Shown in pieces: positions 8,686 to 17,336 of a DNA stretch of 64,000 nt. Position 1 is the stretch's first letter. The number at the start of each line of letters is the position of its first letter. The stretch covers positions 620,001-684,000 of the forward strand of contig NZ_ASHX02000001.1 in the NCBI RefSeq assembly GCF_000478605.2, in the 5' to 3' direction. The stretch is from Streptomyces thermolilacinus SPC6. Its GTDB lineage: Bacteria; Actinomycetota; Actinomycetes; Streptomycetales; Streptomycetaceae. The translations under genes and the position numbers were made by a program. Under the pieces are notes generated by a model that had not been told where the DNA came from, searched no databases, and saw nothing but the letters and a program-made list of their open reading frames with translations.

Positions 8686-9827
8686 CTCGGCCTCCTGGGG
8701 GTGGGGTGGACGCTGGGCACGTCCCAGTCGCGGGCCACCTCGTCGGCGTCGGCGCCGGGCCGCGCGGGCGGGCGGCGTACGGAGCCGGGGGTGGCGGAGA
8801 AGCGGGGCGCGGGCGCGGGCTGGATGACGCCGCCGTGCGCGGTGAACGTGGACCGGGCGGCGAGGTGCGGGTGGCCGGGGGCCTCGCGCAGCGACAGGAC
8901 CGGGGCCACGCAGGCGTCGGTGTCCTCGAACAGGGCGGTCCACTCGGCGCGGGTGCGGGTGCGGAACCGGGCGGCGACGGCCGAGCGCAGCTCGTCCCAG
9001 CGGGCCGGGTCGTGGCGGGCGGCGGCGGTGTCCGCGTCCAGGCCGAGGAGGCGGGCGAACTCGTCGAAGAACCGCTGCTCCAGCGCGCCGACCGCCATGT
9101 GGCCGCCGTCGGAGGTCTCGTACGTGCCGTAGAAGGGGCAGCTGCCGTCGAGGAGGTTGGCGCCGCGCCGGTCCTGCCAGGCGCCCGCGGCGAGCATGCC
9201 GTGGATCATTGTGGCGAGGTGGGCGGCGCCGTCGGTGATGGCGGCGTCCACGACCTGCCCGGTGCCGCCCTCGGCACGGGCGTGGTGGAGGGCCGCGAGG
9301 ACGCCGACGACGAGGTAGAGGGAGCCGCCCGCGTAGTCGCCGAGCAGGTTGGCGGGGACGGTCGGCGGCCCGCCGGGCTCGCCGATCATGGAGAGCGTGC
9401 CGGTGAGGGCGATGTACGTGATGTCGTGCCCGGCGCGCGGCGCGAGCGGCCCGTCCTGACCCCAGCCGGTCATCCGCCCGTACACGAGGCGCGGGTTGCG
9501 GGCGAGGCACTCGCGGGGGCCGACGCCGAGCCGTTCGGCGACGCCGGGGCGGTAGCCCTCGATGAGGATGTCGGCGCGTTCGGCCAGGTCGAGGACGGTC
9601 GCGGGCCCGTCGTCGGCCTTGAGGTCGACCAGGACGGAGCGCTTGTTGCGGTTGGTGAGGTCGTACGCGGGGTCGATGCCGATACCGGCGCCGCCGGGCC
9701 GGTCCACGCGCACCACGTCGGCTCCGAGGTCGGCCAGCAGCATGGCCGCGTACGGGCCGGGGCCGATACCGGCCAGCTCGACCACGCGCACCCCGCGGAG
9801 CGGGCCGGTCCCTGTCGTCGCCGTCAT
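8682..9827 (-). CDS. Class III CoA-transferase family, alpha-methylacyl-CoA racemase-like
   Basis: A 381-residue CaiB/BaiF family protein. The opening LRGVRVVELAGIGPGPYAAMLLADLGADVVRVDRP is the family hallmark. His134 (AGHDITY), Asp164 (GDYAGG) and Glu250 occupy the spacing of the His/Asp and Glu of the mycobacterial alpha-methylacyl-CoA racemase MCR. Racemisation of 2-methylacyl-CoA, needed for branched-chain fatty acid or sterol side-chain oxidation, is therefore more likely than CoA transfer. It is the first gene of the operon and is coupled to the dehydrogenase by a four-base overlap. ATG at 9827 follows GAGGGGG. Confidence 0.87.
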   Translation of the reverse strand: MTATTGTGPLRGVRVVELAGIGPGPYAAMLLADLGADVVRVDRPGGAGIGIDPAYDLTNRNKRSVLVDLKADDGPATVLDLAERADILIEGYRPGVAERLGVGPRECLARNPRLVYGRMTGWGQDGPLAPRAGHDITYIALTGTLSMIGEPGGPPTVPANLLGDYAGGSLYLVVGVLAALHHARAEGGTGQVVDAAITDGAAHLATMIHGMLAAGAWQDRRGANLLDGSCPFYGTYETSDGGHMAVGALEQRFFDEFARLLGLDADTAAARHDPARWDELRSAVAARFRTRTRAEWTALFEDTDACVAPVLSLREAPGHPHLAARSTFTAHGGVIQPAPAPRFSATPGSVRRPPARPGADADEVARDWDVPSVHPTPRRPS

Positions 9828-9879
9828 CCGGCCCCCTCGCCACGCCACTGTGACACTTCCGCTGTAACAGTGATGATGT

Positions 9880-9895
9880 TAAGAACGTGTTCCAC
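9880..9895. promoter_or_regulatory. Candidate TetR/KstR-like operator upstream of the acyl-CoA operon
   Basis: AAGAACGTGTTCCA holds a near-palindrome GAACGTGTTC (AAC-NN-GTT core). It resembles the operators of actinobacterial lipid-catabolism TetR repressors such as KstR (core TNNAACNNGTTNNA). A second, wider dyad CACTGT...ACAGTG (9846-9873) lies closer to the gene. The position, 53-68 bp before the ATG at 9827, suits repression of the operon. No TetR gene lies next to it. Confidence 0.5.
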
Positions 9896-10079
9896 TGTGC
9901 ACAACCCCCTTCGGGCGGGCCGCGCGAAAGGCTCCCGGGCTCCCCCGCCGGGCGCGGGCAACCGGGCGGCCCCGGGCGGCTCCCGAGCCCCCGCGGCTCC
10001 CCGGCGGGACGACGGCAGGGGCGGGGGCTAGCCTCTGCGTGACGTGGACCAGCCCACCAGAGCAGCGGCGGAGGACCGG

Positions 10080-11273
10080 ATGGACACGCGGGACGGCACG
10101 GCACGGGCGTTTGACGTGGTTCTCTTCGGGGCGACCGGGTTCGTCGGGGAGCTCACCGCCCGGTATCTCGCCGCACACGCCCCGGCGGGCTGCCGCTGGG
10201 CGCTCGCCGGGCGGGACCGGGGGCGGCTGGAGCGGCTGCGCGGCCGGCTCGCCGCCGACCATCCGTCGTGCGCCGAAGTGCCGCTGCTGGTCGCCGACGC
10301 GGGCGACGCCGCCGCGCTGCGGGACCTGGCGGAGTCGGCGCGGGTCGTCGCGTCGACGGTCGGCCCGTACGTCTGGTACGGCGAACCGCTGGTCGCCGCC
10401 TGCGCGGGGGCGGGCACGGACTACGTCGATCTGACGGGCGAGCCGGAGTTCGTCGATCTGATGTACGTACGCCATGACGCGCGGGCGCGGGAGACGGGTG
10501 CGCGGCTGGTGCACGCCTGCGGCTTCGACTCGGTCCCGCACGACCTGGGCGTCTACTTCACCGTGCGGCACCTGCCGCGCGACGTGCCGCTGCGCGTGGA
10601 CGGGTTCGTCCGCACGAACGCCTTCTTCTCGGGCGGCACGTTCGCCTCCGCGCTCACCGCGATGGGCCGGGCCCGGCACATGGCGCGGGCGGCGCGGGAG
10701 CGGCGGCTGCACGAGCCGAGGCAGGTGGGGCGGCGGGCCCGGGCGCCGCTGGGCGGGCCCCGGTTCAGCAGGGAGACCGGCGCGTGGGCGCTGCCGCTGC
10801 CGACGCTGGACCCGCGCGTGGTGGCCCGGTCGGCGGCGGCGCTGCCCGCGTACGGCCCGGACTTCCGGTACCGGCACTACGCGGCGGTGCGGACGCTGCC
10901 GATGGCGCTGGGCGGCGCGGCGGCCGTCGGCGCGGGCTTCGCGCTGGCGCAGGTGCCGTCGGCGCGGCGGTGGCTGATGGAGCGTTACGAGCCGGGCAGC
11001 GGCCCGGACGCGGAGCGCAGGCGGCGCAGCTGGTTCCGGGTGCGGTTCGTCGGCGAGGGCGGCGGGCGGCGGGTGTGCGCCGAGGTGTCGGGCGGCGACC
11101 CGGGCTACGACGAGACGGCGAAGATGCTCGCCGAGTCGGCGCTGTGCCTCGCCCTGGACGAGAGCCTGCCGCCGGTCGCGGGGCAGGTGACGACGGCCGT
11201 CGCGATGGGCGACGCGCTGCTGGAGCGGCTGCGCGCGGCGGGCATCCGCTTCCGGGTGGCGGACGCGCGCTGA
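10080..11273 (+). CDS. Saccharopine dehydrogenase-fold protein (trans-acting enoyl reductase homologue)
   Basis: A 397-residue protein. The N-terminus FDVVLFGATGFVGELTARYLA is a GxTGFxG NAD(P)-binding motif. It is followed by GPYVWYGEPLVAACAGAGTDYVDLTGE and ACGFDSVPHDLGVYF, signatures shared with mycobacterial trans-acting enoyl reductases and related proteins annotated as saccharopine dehydrogenase. In mycobacteria such proteins reduce double bonds of polyketide lipids; here the substrate is unknown. ATG at 10080 has GGAGGACC upstream. An alternative GTG at 10044 would sit at the start point expected from a TAGCCT box (10029-10034). The gene is divergent from the acyl-CoA operon. Confidence 0.82.
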   Translation: MDTRDGTARAFDVVLFGATGFVGELTARYLAAHAPAGCRWALAGRDRGRLERLRGRLAADHPSCAEVPLLVADAGDAAALRDLAESARVVASTVGPYVWYGEPLVAACAGAGTDYVDLTGEPEFVDLMYVRHDARARETGARLVHACGFDSVPHDLGVYFTVRHLPRDVPLRVDGFVRTNAFFSGGTFASALTAMGRARHMARAARERRLHEPRQVGRRARAPLGGPRFSRETGAWALPLPTLDPRVVARSAAALPAYGPDFRYRHYAAVRTLPMALGGAAAVGAGFALAQVPSARRWLMERYEPGSGPDAERRRRSWFRVRFVGEGGGRRVCAEVSGGDPGYDETAKMLAESALCLALDESLPPVAGQVTTAVAMGDALLERLRAAGIRFRVADAR

Positions 11274-11324
11274 GGCGTGCGGGGCGGTTCGGGAGACCCC
11301 GGCCGCTCACCACCCGGCTCTGCT

Positions 11325-11432
11325 CACCGCCTGGCCGCGCCCACCGCCTGGCCGCGCCCACTCCCGGCCGCGCGCACCGCCTGGCCGCGCCCACTCCCGG
11401 CCGCGCGCACCGCCCGGCCGCGCTCACTCCCG
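11325..11432. repeat. 33-bp direct tandem repeat
   Basis: Two complete 33-bp units (11342-11374 and 11375-11407), starting CACCGCCTGGCCGCGCCCAC, are identical. They are flanked by a partial unit at 11325 and a diverged unit from 11408 that runs into the end of the VOC gene. The array lies between convergent stop codons. It looks like a small expandable minisatellite. Confidence 0.8.
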
Positions 11433-11801
11433 TACGAGGCAGAAGGGGTGACCCGCCGGGTCGGCGCAGACGATCCAGCTCCGCCCCGGCTCGCCCTCGT
11501 CCAGCACCGAGGCGCCCAGCGCCACCGCCTCGTCGCGGGCCCGCGCCAGGTCGTCCACGCCCACGTCGAGGTGGAACCGCTGGGGGTGCTGCGGGTCCGG
11601 CCAGCGGGGCGGGCGGTGGTCGGCGGCCCGCTGGAAGGCGAGCACGCGCCCGTCGTCCGTGTGCAGGGTCGCCCAGTCGTCGTCCAGGGTCCAGCGGGGG
11701 TCGGGCAGGTTCACGCTCCCGCCGATGACGCCCTCGTAGAACCGGGCGAGGCGGAGCGGGTCGGAGCAGTCCACGACCACGCACTGGAGGCGGCCGATCA
11801 T
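11424..11801 (-). CDS. VOC (glyoxalase/bleomycin-resistance fold) protein
   Basis: A 125-residue single VOC-superfamily domain. The sequence begins LQCVVVDCSDPLRLARFYEGVIGG and ends SWIVCADPAGHPFCLVRE, with HLDVGVDDLARARDEAVALGA in the middle: the paired beta-alpha-beta-beta-beta units of the fold. Substrate and metal dependence are unknown. The start ATG overlaps the stop of the endonuclease V gene by four bases (ATGA), so translation is coupled. Its 3' end lies in a tandem-repeat array, and the last codons may have been shaped by it. Confidence 0.83.
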   Translation of the reverse strand: MIGRLQCVVVDCSDPLRLARFYEGVIGGSVNLPDPRWTLDDDWATLHTDDGRVLAFQRAADHRPPRWPDPQHPQRFHLDVGVDDLARARDEAVALGASVLDEGEPGRSWIVCADPAGHPFCLVRE

Positions 11802-12505
11802 ACGGCGCTCCCTTCTCCGAGGGTGGCCTCGCGCAGGGCGCGGCGGCACAGGGCGTCGGCGTGCCGGGTCGTTTCCGGCAGCCGGTAACGGGGCGTCAGC
11901 GCCAGGGTGTGGGCGCAGGCGTCGTCCAGGGTGACGCGGTGTCCGGCCGACACGAAGACCGGCTTCACGTCGTCGCGGGTGCGCACCGCGCGCCCCACCT
12001 CCTCGGTGCCGGCCATCAGCGGGCTGGTGGCGCCGCGGGCGGGGCCGGGCTGCTCGTACGTGAAGGTGAACGGGTTCTTGGCGACGCCGAGCACCGGCAG
12101 GCCGGTGAGGACGCCCAGGTGGCTGGCGAGGCCGAAGCGGCGCGGGTGCGCCTGCCCGTAGCCGTCGCACACGACGAGGCCGGGGCCGGCCGTCAGGGCG
12201 CCCAGCGCCGCGAGGACGGCGGGCAGTTCACGGAAGGCCAGGAGGCCCGGCACGTACGGGAAGGACACCCGGCCGACGGCGGTGGCCCGGTCGACCACGT
12301 CGAGGGTGCGGGCGTCCAGCACGACGGCGGCCGCGGCGACGAGGTCGCGTTCGTCGTCGTACGCCACGTCGACGCCGGTCACGAGGCCCGTACCGACCGG
12401 GGGCCCCGGCTCGTCCAGCACCACGCGGGCGCGCAGGGCGTCCTGCACGGCCAGGGCCGCGGCCTCGTCGGCGGGCCAGTCGGCGGGCGTTTCGAGAATT
12501 GTCAT
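11798..12505 (-). CDS. nfi: Endonuclease V (deoxyinosine-specific)
   Basis: A 235-residue endonuclease V, which nicks DNA one base 3' of hypoxanthine and so starts repair of deaminated adenine. The active-site residues are visible: Asp46 in TGVDVAYDD, the PYVPGLLAFRELPA segment with Glu93 and the strand-separating wedge Tyr, Asp114 in VVCDGYGQAHPRRFGLASHLG, and Lys143 in GVAKNPF. The length matches bacterial Nfi. It starts 13 bp after the stop of the upstream antiporter gene with only a weak ribosome site, and overlaps the VOC gene downstream, so it lies inside an apparent minus-strand transcription unit. Confidence 0.95.
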   Translation of the reverse strand: MTILETPADWPADEAAALAVQDALRARVVLDEPGPPVGTGLVTGVDVAYDDERDLVAAAAVVLDARTLDVVDRATAVGRVSFPYVPGLLAFRELPAVLAALGALTAGPGLVVCDGYGQAHPRRFGLASHLGVLTGLPVLGVAKNPFTFTYEQPGPARGATSPLMAGTEEVGRAVRTRDDVKPVFVSAGHRVTLDDACAHTLALTPRYRLPETTRHADALCRRALREATLGEGSAV

Positions 12506-12518
12506 AGTGGCTGTCAGC

Positions 12519-13757
12519 TTAGGCTTTCCCTCGGTCGTGGGGGCGTCGCCCGTGCCGTGACGCGGGGTCGTCGTCGGGGAGTCCGATCAGCTCCTCCACG
12601 TCGAAGATCCGTGCGATCGGCACGTCGGTGCTGCTGTGCGCGACGATCGAGAAGGCGATGGTGACGGCGATCAGGGTGAACGCCTCCTCGCCCTGCGGGA
12701 TGCCCGCCTGGAGCACGAGCAGTCCGTAGACCACCGAGGCGAATCCCTTGGGGCCGAACCAGGCGGCGGTGAGCTTCTCCTTGCGGTCGAAGTCGGTGCC
12801 CACCAGGGACAGCAGCAGCGAGGCCGGGCGGATGAGGACGATGGCCAGGACCGCCACCGCGTAGCCGCCGATCGACAGCTCGCCGAAGAGGTGCGGAGTC
12901 AGCAGGGCGCCGAAGACGAGCAGCGCCGCGAACTTGGCCAGCTCCGCCAGGGCCTCCCCCAGCGGCTCGAAGGCCTCCTTCGCCTCGGGCGCGAGTGCGG
13001 CGATCACCGAGCCCGCGGAGAAGGCGGCCAGGTAGGGGTTGGCGTGGGTGAGGTGGCAGGCGGCGTACAGGATGATCCCGACGGCCAGCGGCAGCAGGGG
13101 CTGGAGCCGGGGTTCGGCGCCCAGCAGCCGGAAGCGGACCAGCCAGTGCACCAGCAGCGGCAGGGCCACGCCGAACAGCAGCCCGAGGAAGAGTTCCCCG
13201 GCGATCGAGGCGAACCCGACGTCCTCGGCGTGACCGGCGGGCGCGGCGGCCGCGATGAAGACGAGGACGAACGGCAGCGCCAGCCCGTCGTTGACGCCGC
13301 TTTCGATGTTGAGCAGCTGCCGCAGCCGGGCGGGGACCTCCTCGCGGCCGACGATGGCCGAGGCGAACACCGGGTCGGTGGGCGCCAGCACCGCGCCGAC
13401 CAGGAAGGACGTCGTCCAGTCCAGACCCACCAGGAAGTGCGTCAGCAGGGCCACCCCGAGGAATGCCAGCGGCATGCCGAGGCCCAGCGCGCGGGCCGGG
13501 TTGCGCCAGGCGCGGCGGAGTGCGGGGAAGGAGACGTGCATGCCGTCCGTGAACAGCACCGCGAACAGCGCCAGGTCGGCGGTCACGCGGACGATGTCGC
13601 TCGACGCGTTGATGTGGATGAGGCCGAGGAACCCGTCGCTGACGATCGCGCCGCCCACCAGGAACAGCAGTGAGGTGGAGAGCACGGACCTGGCGGCCAG
13701 CCCGGACAGCAGTACCGCGACCAGCAACGCCGCTCCGAAGACGATGACGAGTACCAC
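12519..13757 (-). CDS. CPA1-type cation/proton antiporter (first of two)
   Basis: A 412-residue membrane antiporter with about 12 hydrophobic segments. LAPTDPVFASAIVG and ESGVNDGLALPFV are the paired half-helix and ND motifs of CPA1 Na+(K+)/H+ antiporters; Asp of the ND pair is the ion-binding residue. A short hydrophilic tail of about 40 residues ends the protein, without TrkA-N or universal-stress domains. GTG at 13757 follows CAACGGGAGC; the longer reading upstream is Arg/Gly rich and unlike a protein start. A second antiporter of the same family lies 178 bp upstream on the same strand. Role: pH or salt homeostasis, by family. Confidence 0.88.
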   Translation of the reverse strand: MVLVIVFGAALLVAVLLSGLAARSVLSTSLLFLVGGAIVSDGFLGLIHINASSDIVRVTADLALFAVLFTDGMHVSFPALRRAWRNPARALGLGMPLAFLGVALLTHFLVGLDWTTSFLVGAVLAPTDPVFASAIVGREEVPARLRQLLNIESGVNDGLALPFVLVFIAAAAPAGHAEDVGFASIAGELFLGLLFGVALPLLVHWLVRFRLLGAEPRLQPLLPLAVGIILYAACHLTHANPYLAAFSAGSVIAALAPEAKEAFEPLGEALAELAKFAALLVFGALLTPHLFGELSIGGYAVAVLAIVLIRPASLLLSLVGTDFDRKEKLTAAWFGPKGFASVVYGLLVLQAGIPQGEEAFTLIAVTIAFSIVAHSSTDVPIARIFDVEELIGLPDDDPASRHGRRPHDRGKA

Positions 13758-13935
13758 CTGGCATGCTCCCGTTGTCGATTTCCCGTACTCCCGGCGCCCG
13801 CGGGTGTCGGCCTCCGCCCCCTGACCCACTCGGGGAGAGCGCGACCGCGGTACGCCTACCCGCGCCGACGCCCCGTCACCATCGTCGCGGGCCCGGGCGG
13901 CCGGGCCCGCGACTGGCCGACGGCCGACGGCCGGG

Positions 13936-15168
13936 TCACCCCGCGTCGCCTGCGGTAGCCTTCGCCCGCCGGGCCGCCGCGCCGTACGCCTTGAGCCCGG
14001 GTGCGGTGGTGACGCCGTGAATGACGGTGCTGGCGGCGACGACCAGCGTCCCGGCGGCCAGCACCCGGGGATCGGCGCCGAGCCGGTGCGCCTCCATGGT
14101 CAGGTAGAACAGGGCGGACACGCCGATGGGCCCGTACCAGCCCAGGAAGAGCGCGTCGCGCCACGGCAGGGACAGCGGGCGTTTCAGGGCCAGTACGACC
14201 GGCAGGCGGCGCAGCACCAGCACGGCCAGGACGAGCAGCAGGCCGCGCCACCATCCCAGCTCGCCCCACTCACGCCACGGGATCATGGCGCCGAACACGA
14301 CGAACAACGGCAGGACGGCGAAGCGGTTGATCGCCTCGTCGACCTGGTTCTCGTCCGCCCGCTCGTCCACCGAACTGACCGCGTTGAAGGCGAGACCGGC
14401 GACGAAGACCGCCAGCACGCCGTCGACCCGCAGCAGCCCCGACAGGCCCAGCACCAGCAGGGCCAGCATCAGGGTGTAGAGGAGCAGCGGGCCCGGCTGC
14501 AGAGTGCGGTGCCTCTCGGCGCCCCGCAGCACCGCGCCGCCCAGCCAGCCGGCCGCCGCTCCCAGCAGCGTGGCGCCCGCGATCTGCCACAGGGCGTCCA
14601 GGGCTGCCGCGCCCCCGCTCAGGGGCCCGCTGACCGCGATCGCGGCGACCACCAGGGCCAGGGCCAGGCCGTCGTTGGCGCCCGACTCGAGGGAGAGCAG
14701 CTGCCGGGTCCGTTCCCCGACGGTCCCTTCCGCCGGCTCGCCGGTGACGGCGCTGGCGGCCAGTACGGGATCGGTGGGGCACAGGGCCGCGCCAAGCAAC
14801 GCCGCCGCGCCGAGGCCGGTGCCCAGAACGACGGCCGACAGCGCCGTGGTCGTCAGTGCCATCCCGGCCATCGCGACGACCAGCAGCAGCGCCACGGGCC
14901 GGACGCGCGCCCGCACGTCGCGGAACGGGTAGCGCAGGGCCACGGCCATCACCGATACGGCCAGGAGGAGTCGGCACGCCTCGTGCAGGTCCCCGTGCCC
15001 CTCCACCACGGTGGGCAGGCCGATGACGTCGAGTCCCGCGGGGCCGAGGGCGACACCGGTCACCAGACCCAGCAGGGGGGCGGTCAGCGGCGCCCGTTCG
15101 ATGGGCTTCGAGAGCGCGGCCACGACCAGGGCCAGGGCACCGGACGTGGTGAGCAGGATGTCGAGCAT
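13936..15168 (-). CDS. CPA1-type cation/proton antiporter (second of two)
   Basis: A 410-residue paralogue of the neighbouring antiporter but clearly diverged. It has about 12 membrane spans, with LCPTDPVLAASAV and ESGANDGLALALV as the antiporter motifs. A cytoplasmic loop SSVDERADENQVDEAINRFA sits between helices. The N-terminus MLDILLTTSGALALVV enters the first span at once, which supports the ATG at 15168. Two tandem antiporters next to a DUF421 membrane protein suggest a locus for ion or pH stress. The two may form independent homodimers or a heteromer; the sequence does not decide. Confidence 0.87.
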   Translation of the reverse strand: MLDILLTTSGALALVVAALSKPIERAPLTAPLLGLVTGVALGPAGLDVIGLPTVVEGHGDLHEACRLLLAVSVMAVALRYPFRDVRARVRPVALLLVVAMAGMALTTTALSAVVLGTGLGAAALLGAALCPTDPVLAASAVTGEPAEGTVGERTRQLLSLESGANDGLALALVVAAIAVSGPLSGGAAALDALWQIAGATLLGAAAGWLGGAVLRGAERHRTLQPGPLLLYTLMLALLVLGLSGLLRVDGVLAVFVAGLAFNAVSSVDERADENQVDEAINRFAVLPLFVVFGAMIPWREWGELGWWRGLLLVLAVLVLRRLPVVLALKRPLSLPWRDALFLGWYGPIGVSALFYLTMEAHRLGADPRVLAAGTLVVAASTVIHGVTTAPGLKAYGAAARRAKATAGDAG

Positions 15169-15219
15169 GTACGTGCGGGTGCCCCGCGGCGGTCACGGCG
15201 TACCTCCCCCGCCCCGCCC

Positions 15220-15289
15220 GCACCCGAACGGACGCCGCCCCGGACCGCCACCGGGGCGCACCCGAACGGCCCCCGGACCGCCGCCGGGG
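15220..15289. repeat. Imperfect direct repeat in antiporter leader
   Basis: Two adjacent copies of about 32-37 bp, each beginning GCACCCGAACGG and ending in a GGACCGCC(A/G)CCGGGG segment, lie in the 229-bp gap between the DUF421 gene and the second antiporter gene. Each copy can form a short CCCGG/CCGGG hairpin. Confidence 0.6.
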
Positions 15290-15397
15290 AGCCGTGCCAC
15301 GCCGGGCACGGGTGCCGGGGCCCACCGGGCCCCGCGCACCGGGCGCACGTGCCGGGCCGCGCGGACGCCGCGACTTCGCGGGCCGCCTGAGCTGCCG

Positions 15398-15907
15398 TCA
15401 GCCGGCCGTGACGTCCTCAAGGGAGCTGCCGGAGCCGCTCCGGGACCGGCTGAGCACGCTGAAGCTGCCGTCGGTCTCCAGTACCACCGCGGTGACGTCC
15501 TCGACCGCGCCGATCCCGTGGGCGCGGATGGCCTGGCGCACCTCGCCCTCGGTGACCCGCTGACGGGCCATCGCCTCGGGAAGCATGCGCCCGTCGCTCA
15601 GCAGCAGCGTCGGCTCGGACTTGATCAGGCGCCGGAACGAACGGGAGCGCACCGCGGCCCTGGCGCTGACGAACTGGAGGGACACCAGTAGCGCCAGGGC
15701 GAGCGCTCCCTCCGCGAGTGCGACGTCGCGGGTGAGGAGGATGGTGGCCAGGGTCGAGCCCAGGGCCACGGTGACCACCAGGTCGAAGGCGTTCATCTTG
15801 GCCAGGGTGCGCTTGCCCGACAGGCGCACCACCAGGAGCAGCGCCGCGTAGGCGCACACGGCCATGACCGCCACGCGCAGCGTGTCGTACCAGGAGTCGA
15901 AGAACAT
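15398..15907 (-). CDS. DUF421 (YetF-like) membrane protein
   Basis: A 169-residue protein. Three hydrophobic segments occupy residues about 10-85, with the DUF421 hallmark RLSGKRTLAKMNAFDLVVTVALGSTLA. After them comes SEPTLLLSDGRMLPEAMARQRVTEGEVRQAIRAHG, the cytoplasmic soluble domain typical of YetF/YdfR proteins. Members of the family are linked in Bacillus to spore-germination membrane complexes and elsewhere to stress resistance; the biochemical role is unknown. The gene lies between a Ycf48-like protein and two antiporters on the same strand and may be co-transcribed with them. Confidence 0.88.
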   Translation of the reverse strand: MFFDSWYDTLRVAVMAVCAYAALLLVVRLSGKRTLAKMNAFDLVVTVALGSTLATILLTRDVALAEGALALALLVSLQFVSARAAVRSRSFRRLIKSEPTLLLSDGRMLPEAMARQRVTEGEVRQAIRAHGIGAVEDVTAVVLETDGSFSVLSRSRSGSGSSLEDVTAG

Positions 15908-16035
15908 CCCCCACGTCTACCCGAGAGAGCCGGGAGCCCCCGGACCGCCGTGCCGACGGCACCGCTGTACGGGACCGGGGCCCCGCCAGGGCGCCGCCCC
16001 GGTCCCGTCGGCGCGCCCCGGTACGGCGTTTCCCG

Positions 16036-17199
16036 CTACGGCCTCCCCGGTGCGGCGTTCCCCGGTGCGGCGTCTCCGCGCACGACGAGGCGCGCCGCGC
16101 GGCCCTGCGCGCCCGACGCCCAGCAGGAGAAGTCGGGCGTGCAGGTGACCGTGTCGTACGGGCCGGTGTCGAAGGTCCGCCAGGTGCGGCCGCCGTCGGT
16201 GGTGAGGTCCGTGCCGGTCGGGCCCACCGCGAGCGCCGCCGACCGGCTGTGCGGCAGCCAGGCCACGCCGGAGCGGTAGGCGGGCGGCGACATGACGGAC
16301 GGGCGCCAGGTGCGGCCGCCGTCCCCGGTGAGGGCGGCGGCCCGCGCCGACGGCTGGTCGGCGCGGTAGTCGCCGCCGACGGCGATGCCGTGCGCGCGGT
16401 CCCGGAAGGCGAGCCCGAACACGCCGCGCGCCGGGTCGCCCGCCGGTATCGTCGCGTCGGCCTCCCGCCAGGTCAGGCCCCGGTCGGCGGAGTGCAGCAC
16501 CCGGCCTGCCGCCCCGCCGCCGGTCGCCAGCCACACATCGCGCGGCCCGGCGGTCACCAGGCACTGGCCGCTCGCCGCGAACCCGGCCTCGCCGGGCAGC
16601 GCCGGCGGCATTCCGGCGTCGGGCAGGACGCGCCAGGTGCGGCCGCCGTCCGCCGTGGACAGGATGCGGAACCTGCCGTCGACGGGGTCGCTCATGGCGA
16701 GGCCGTGTCGGCGGTCGAAGAAGGCCACGCAGTCGTAGAAGGCGCGCGGGTCGGGGTTGCGGAACGTCTCCGTCCAGGTGGCGCCGCCGTCCTCGGTGCG
16801 CAGGATGCGGGACGCCTCGCCCTCGCCGATGGCCAGCACCACCGCGCGCCGCCCGTCGAACGCCTCGACGTCCCGGAACTCCAGCTCCCCCGCGCCCGGC
16901 GGCGAGACGTCCCGCCAGGTGCGGCCGCCGTCGGCGGTGCGCAGGACCGTGCCGCGCGACCCGGCGAGCCACGCCGTGTCGCGGTCCACGGCGGCCAGAC
17001 CGCGGAACCTCGCCGTACTGCCGGTCACCGACGGCTCCCAGGACAGCGCGCTCCCCCGCGCCTCGGCGGCCGCGCCCTCCCCGGACGTCCGCGGCTGCTC
17101 CGCCCGTGCCTCCGGGCCGGTCAGGAGCGCGGTCGCGGCCACGGCCGCCCCGCACAGCACCAGCGACACCGACCGCCTCGTCTTCCCCATGGCTCCCAT
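16036..17199 (-). CDS. Exported Ycf48-like beta-propeller with Asp-box repeats
   Basis: A protein of 387 residues (384 if the ATG at 17190 is used). A signal peptide (KTRRSVSLVLCGAAVAATALL, then ARA-E) leads into a propeller built from at least six Asp-box motifs of the form S/T-x-D-G-G-x-T-W (TADGGRTW, TEDGGATW, TADGGRTW, SADRGLTW, TGDGGRTW, TTDGGRTW). The closest known fold is the Ycf48/sialidase-like propeller. No catalytic sialidase Arg triad is recognisable, so a binding or assembly role outside the membrane is more likely than hydrolysis. Proteins like this are often labelled oxidoreductase in databases without support. The last residues are encoded by short GGTGCGGCG-type DNA repeats (about 16020-16080). 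Confidence 0.78.
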   Translation of the reverse strand: MGAMGKTRRSVSLVLCGAAVAATALLTGPEARAEQPRTSGEGAAAEARGSALSWEPSVTGSTARFRGLAAVDRDTAWLAGSRGTVLRTADGGRTWRDVSPPGAGELEFRDVEAFDGRRAVVLAIGEGEASRILRTEDGGATWTETFRNPDPRAFYDCVAFFDRRHGLAMSDPVDGRFRILSTADGGRTWRVLPDAGMPPALPGEAGFAASGQCLVTAGPRDVWLATGGGAAGRVLHSADRGLTWREADATIPAGDPARGVFGLAFRDRAHGIAVGGDYRADQPSARAAALTGDGGRTWRPSVMSPPAYRSGVAWLPHSRSAALAVGPTGTDLTTDGGRTWRTFDTGPYDTVTCTPDFSCWASGAQGRAARLVVRGDAAPGNAAPGRP

Positions 17200-17336
17200 G
17201 CCGCCGGAACGTACTGCCCGCCCACGGCCCCGTCCAGACCACCTCCGTGGCACAGGTCACAGTGGCTCAGAGTGCACGCCGTGGCCGGATTCGCCGTCCT
17301 CTCCCGTGAACCGGGAGATCTACGAGGGAGCCGGAC

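Noticed and set aside
5767..9132. A 1121-codon open frame on the plus strand across the beta-oxidation genes
   Set aside because: It is antisense to fadA and the dehydrogenase, which have full active sites. Its Gly/Asp/Val/Arg-rich translation is the usual shadow of GC-rich coding DNA.
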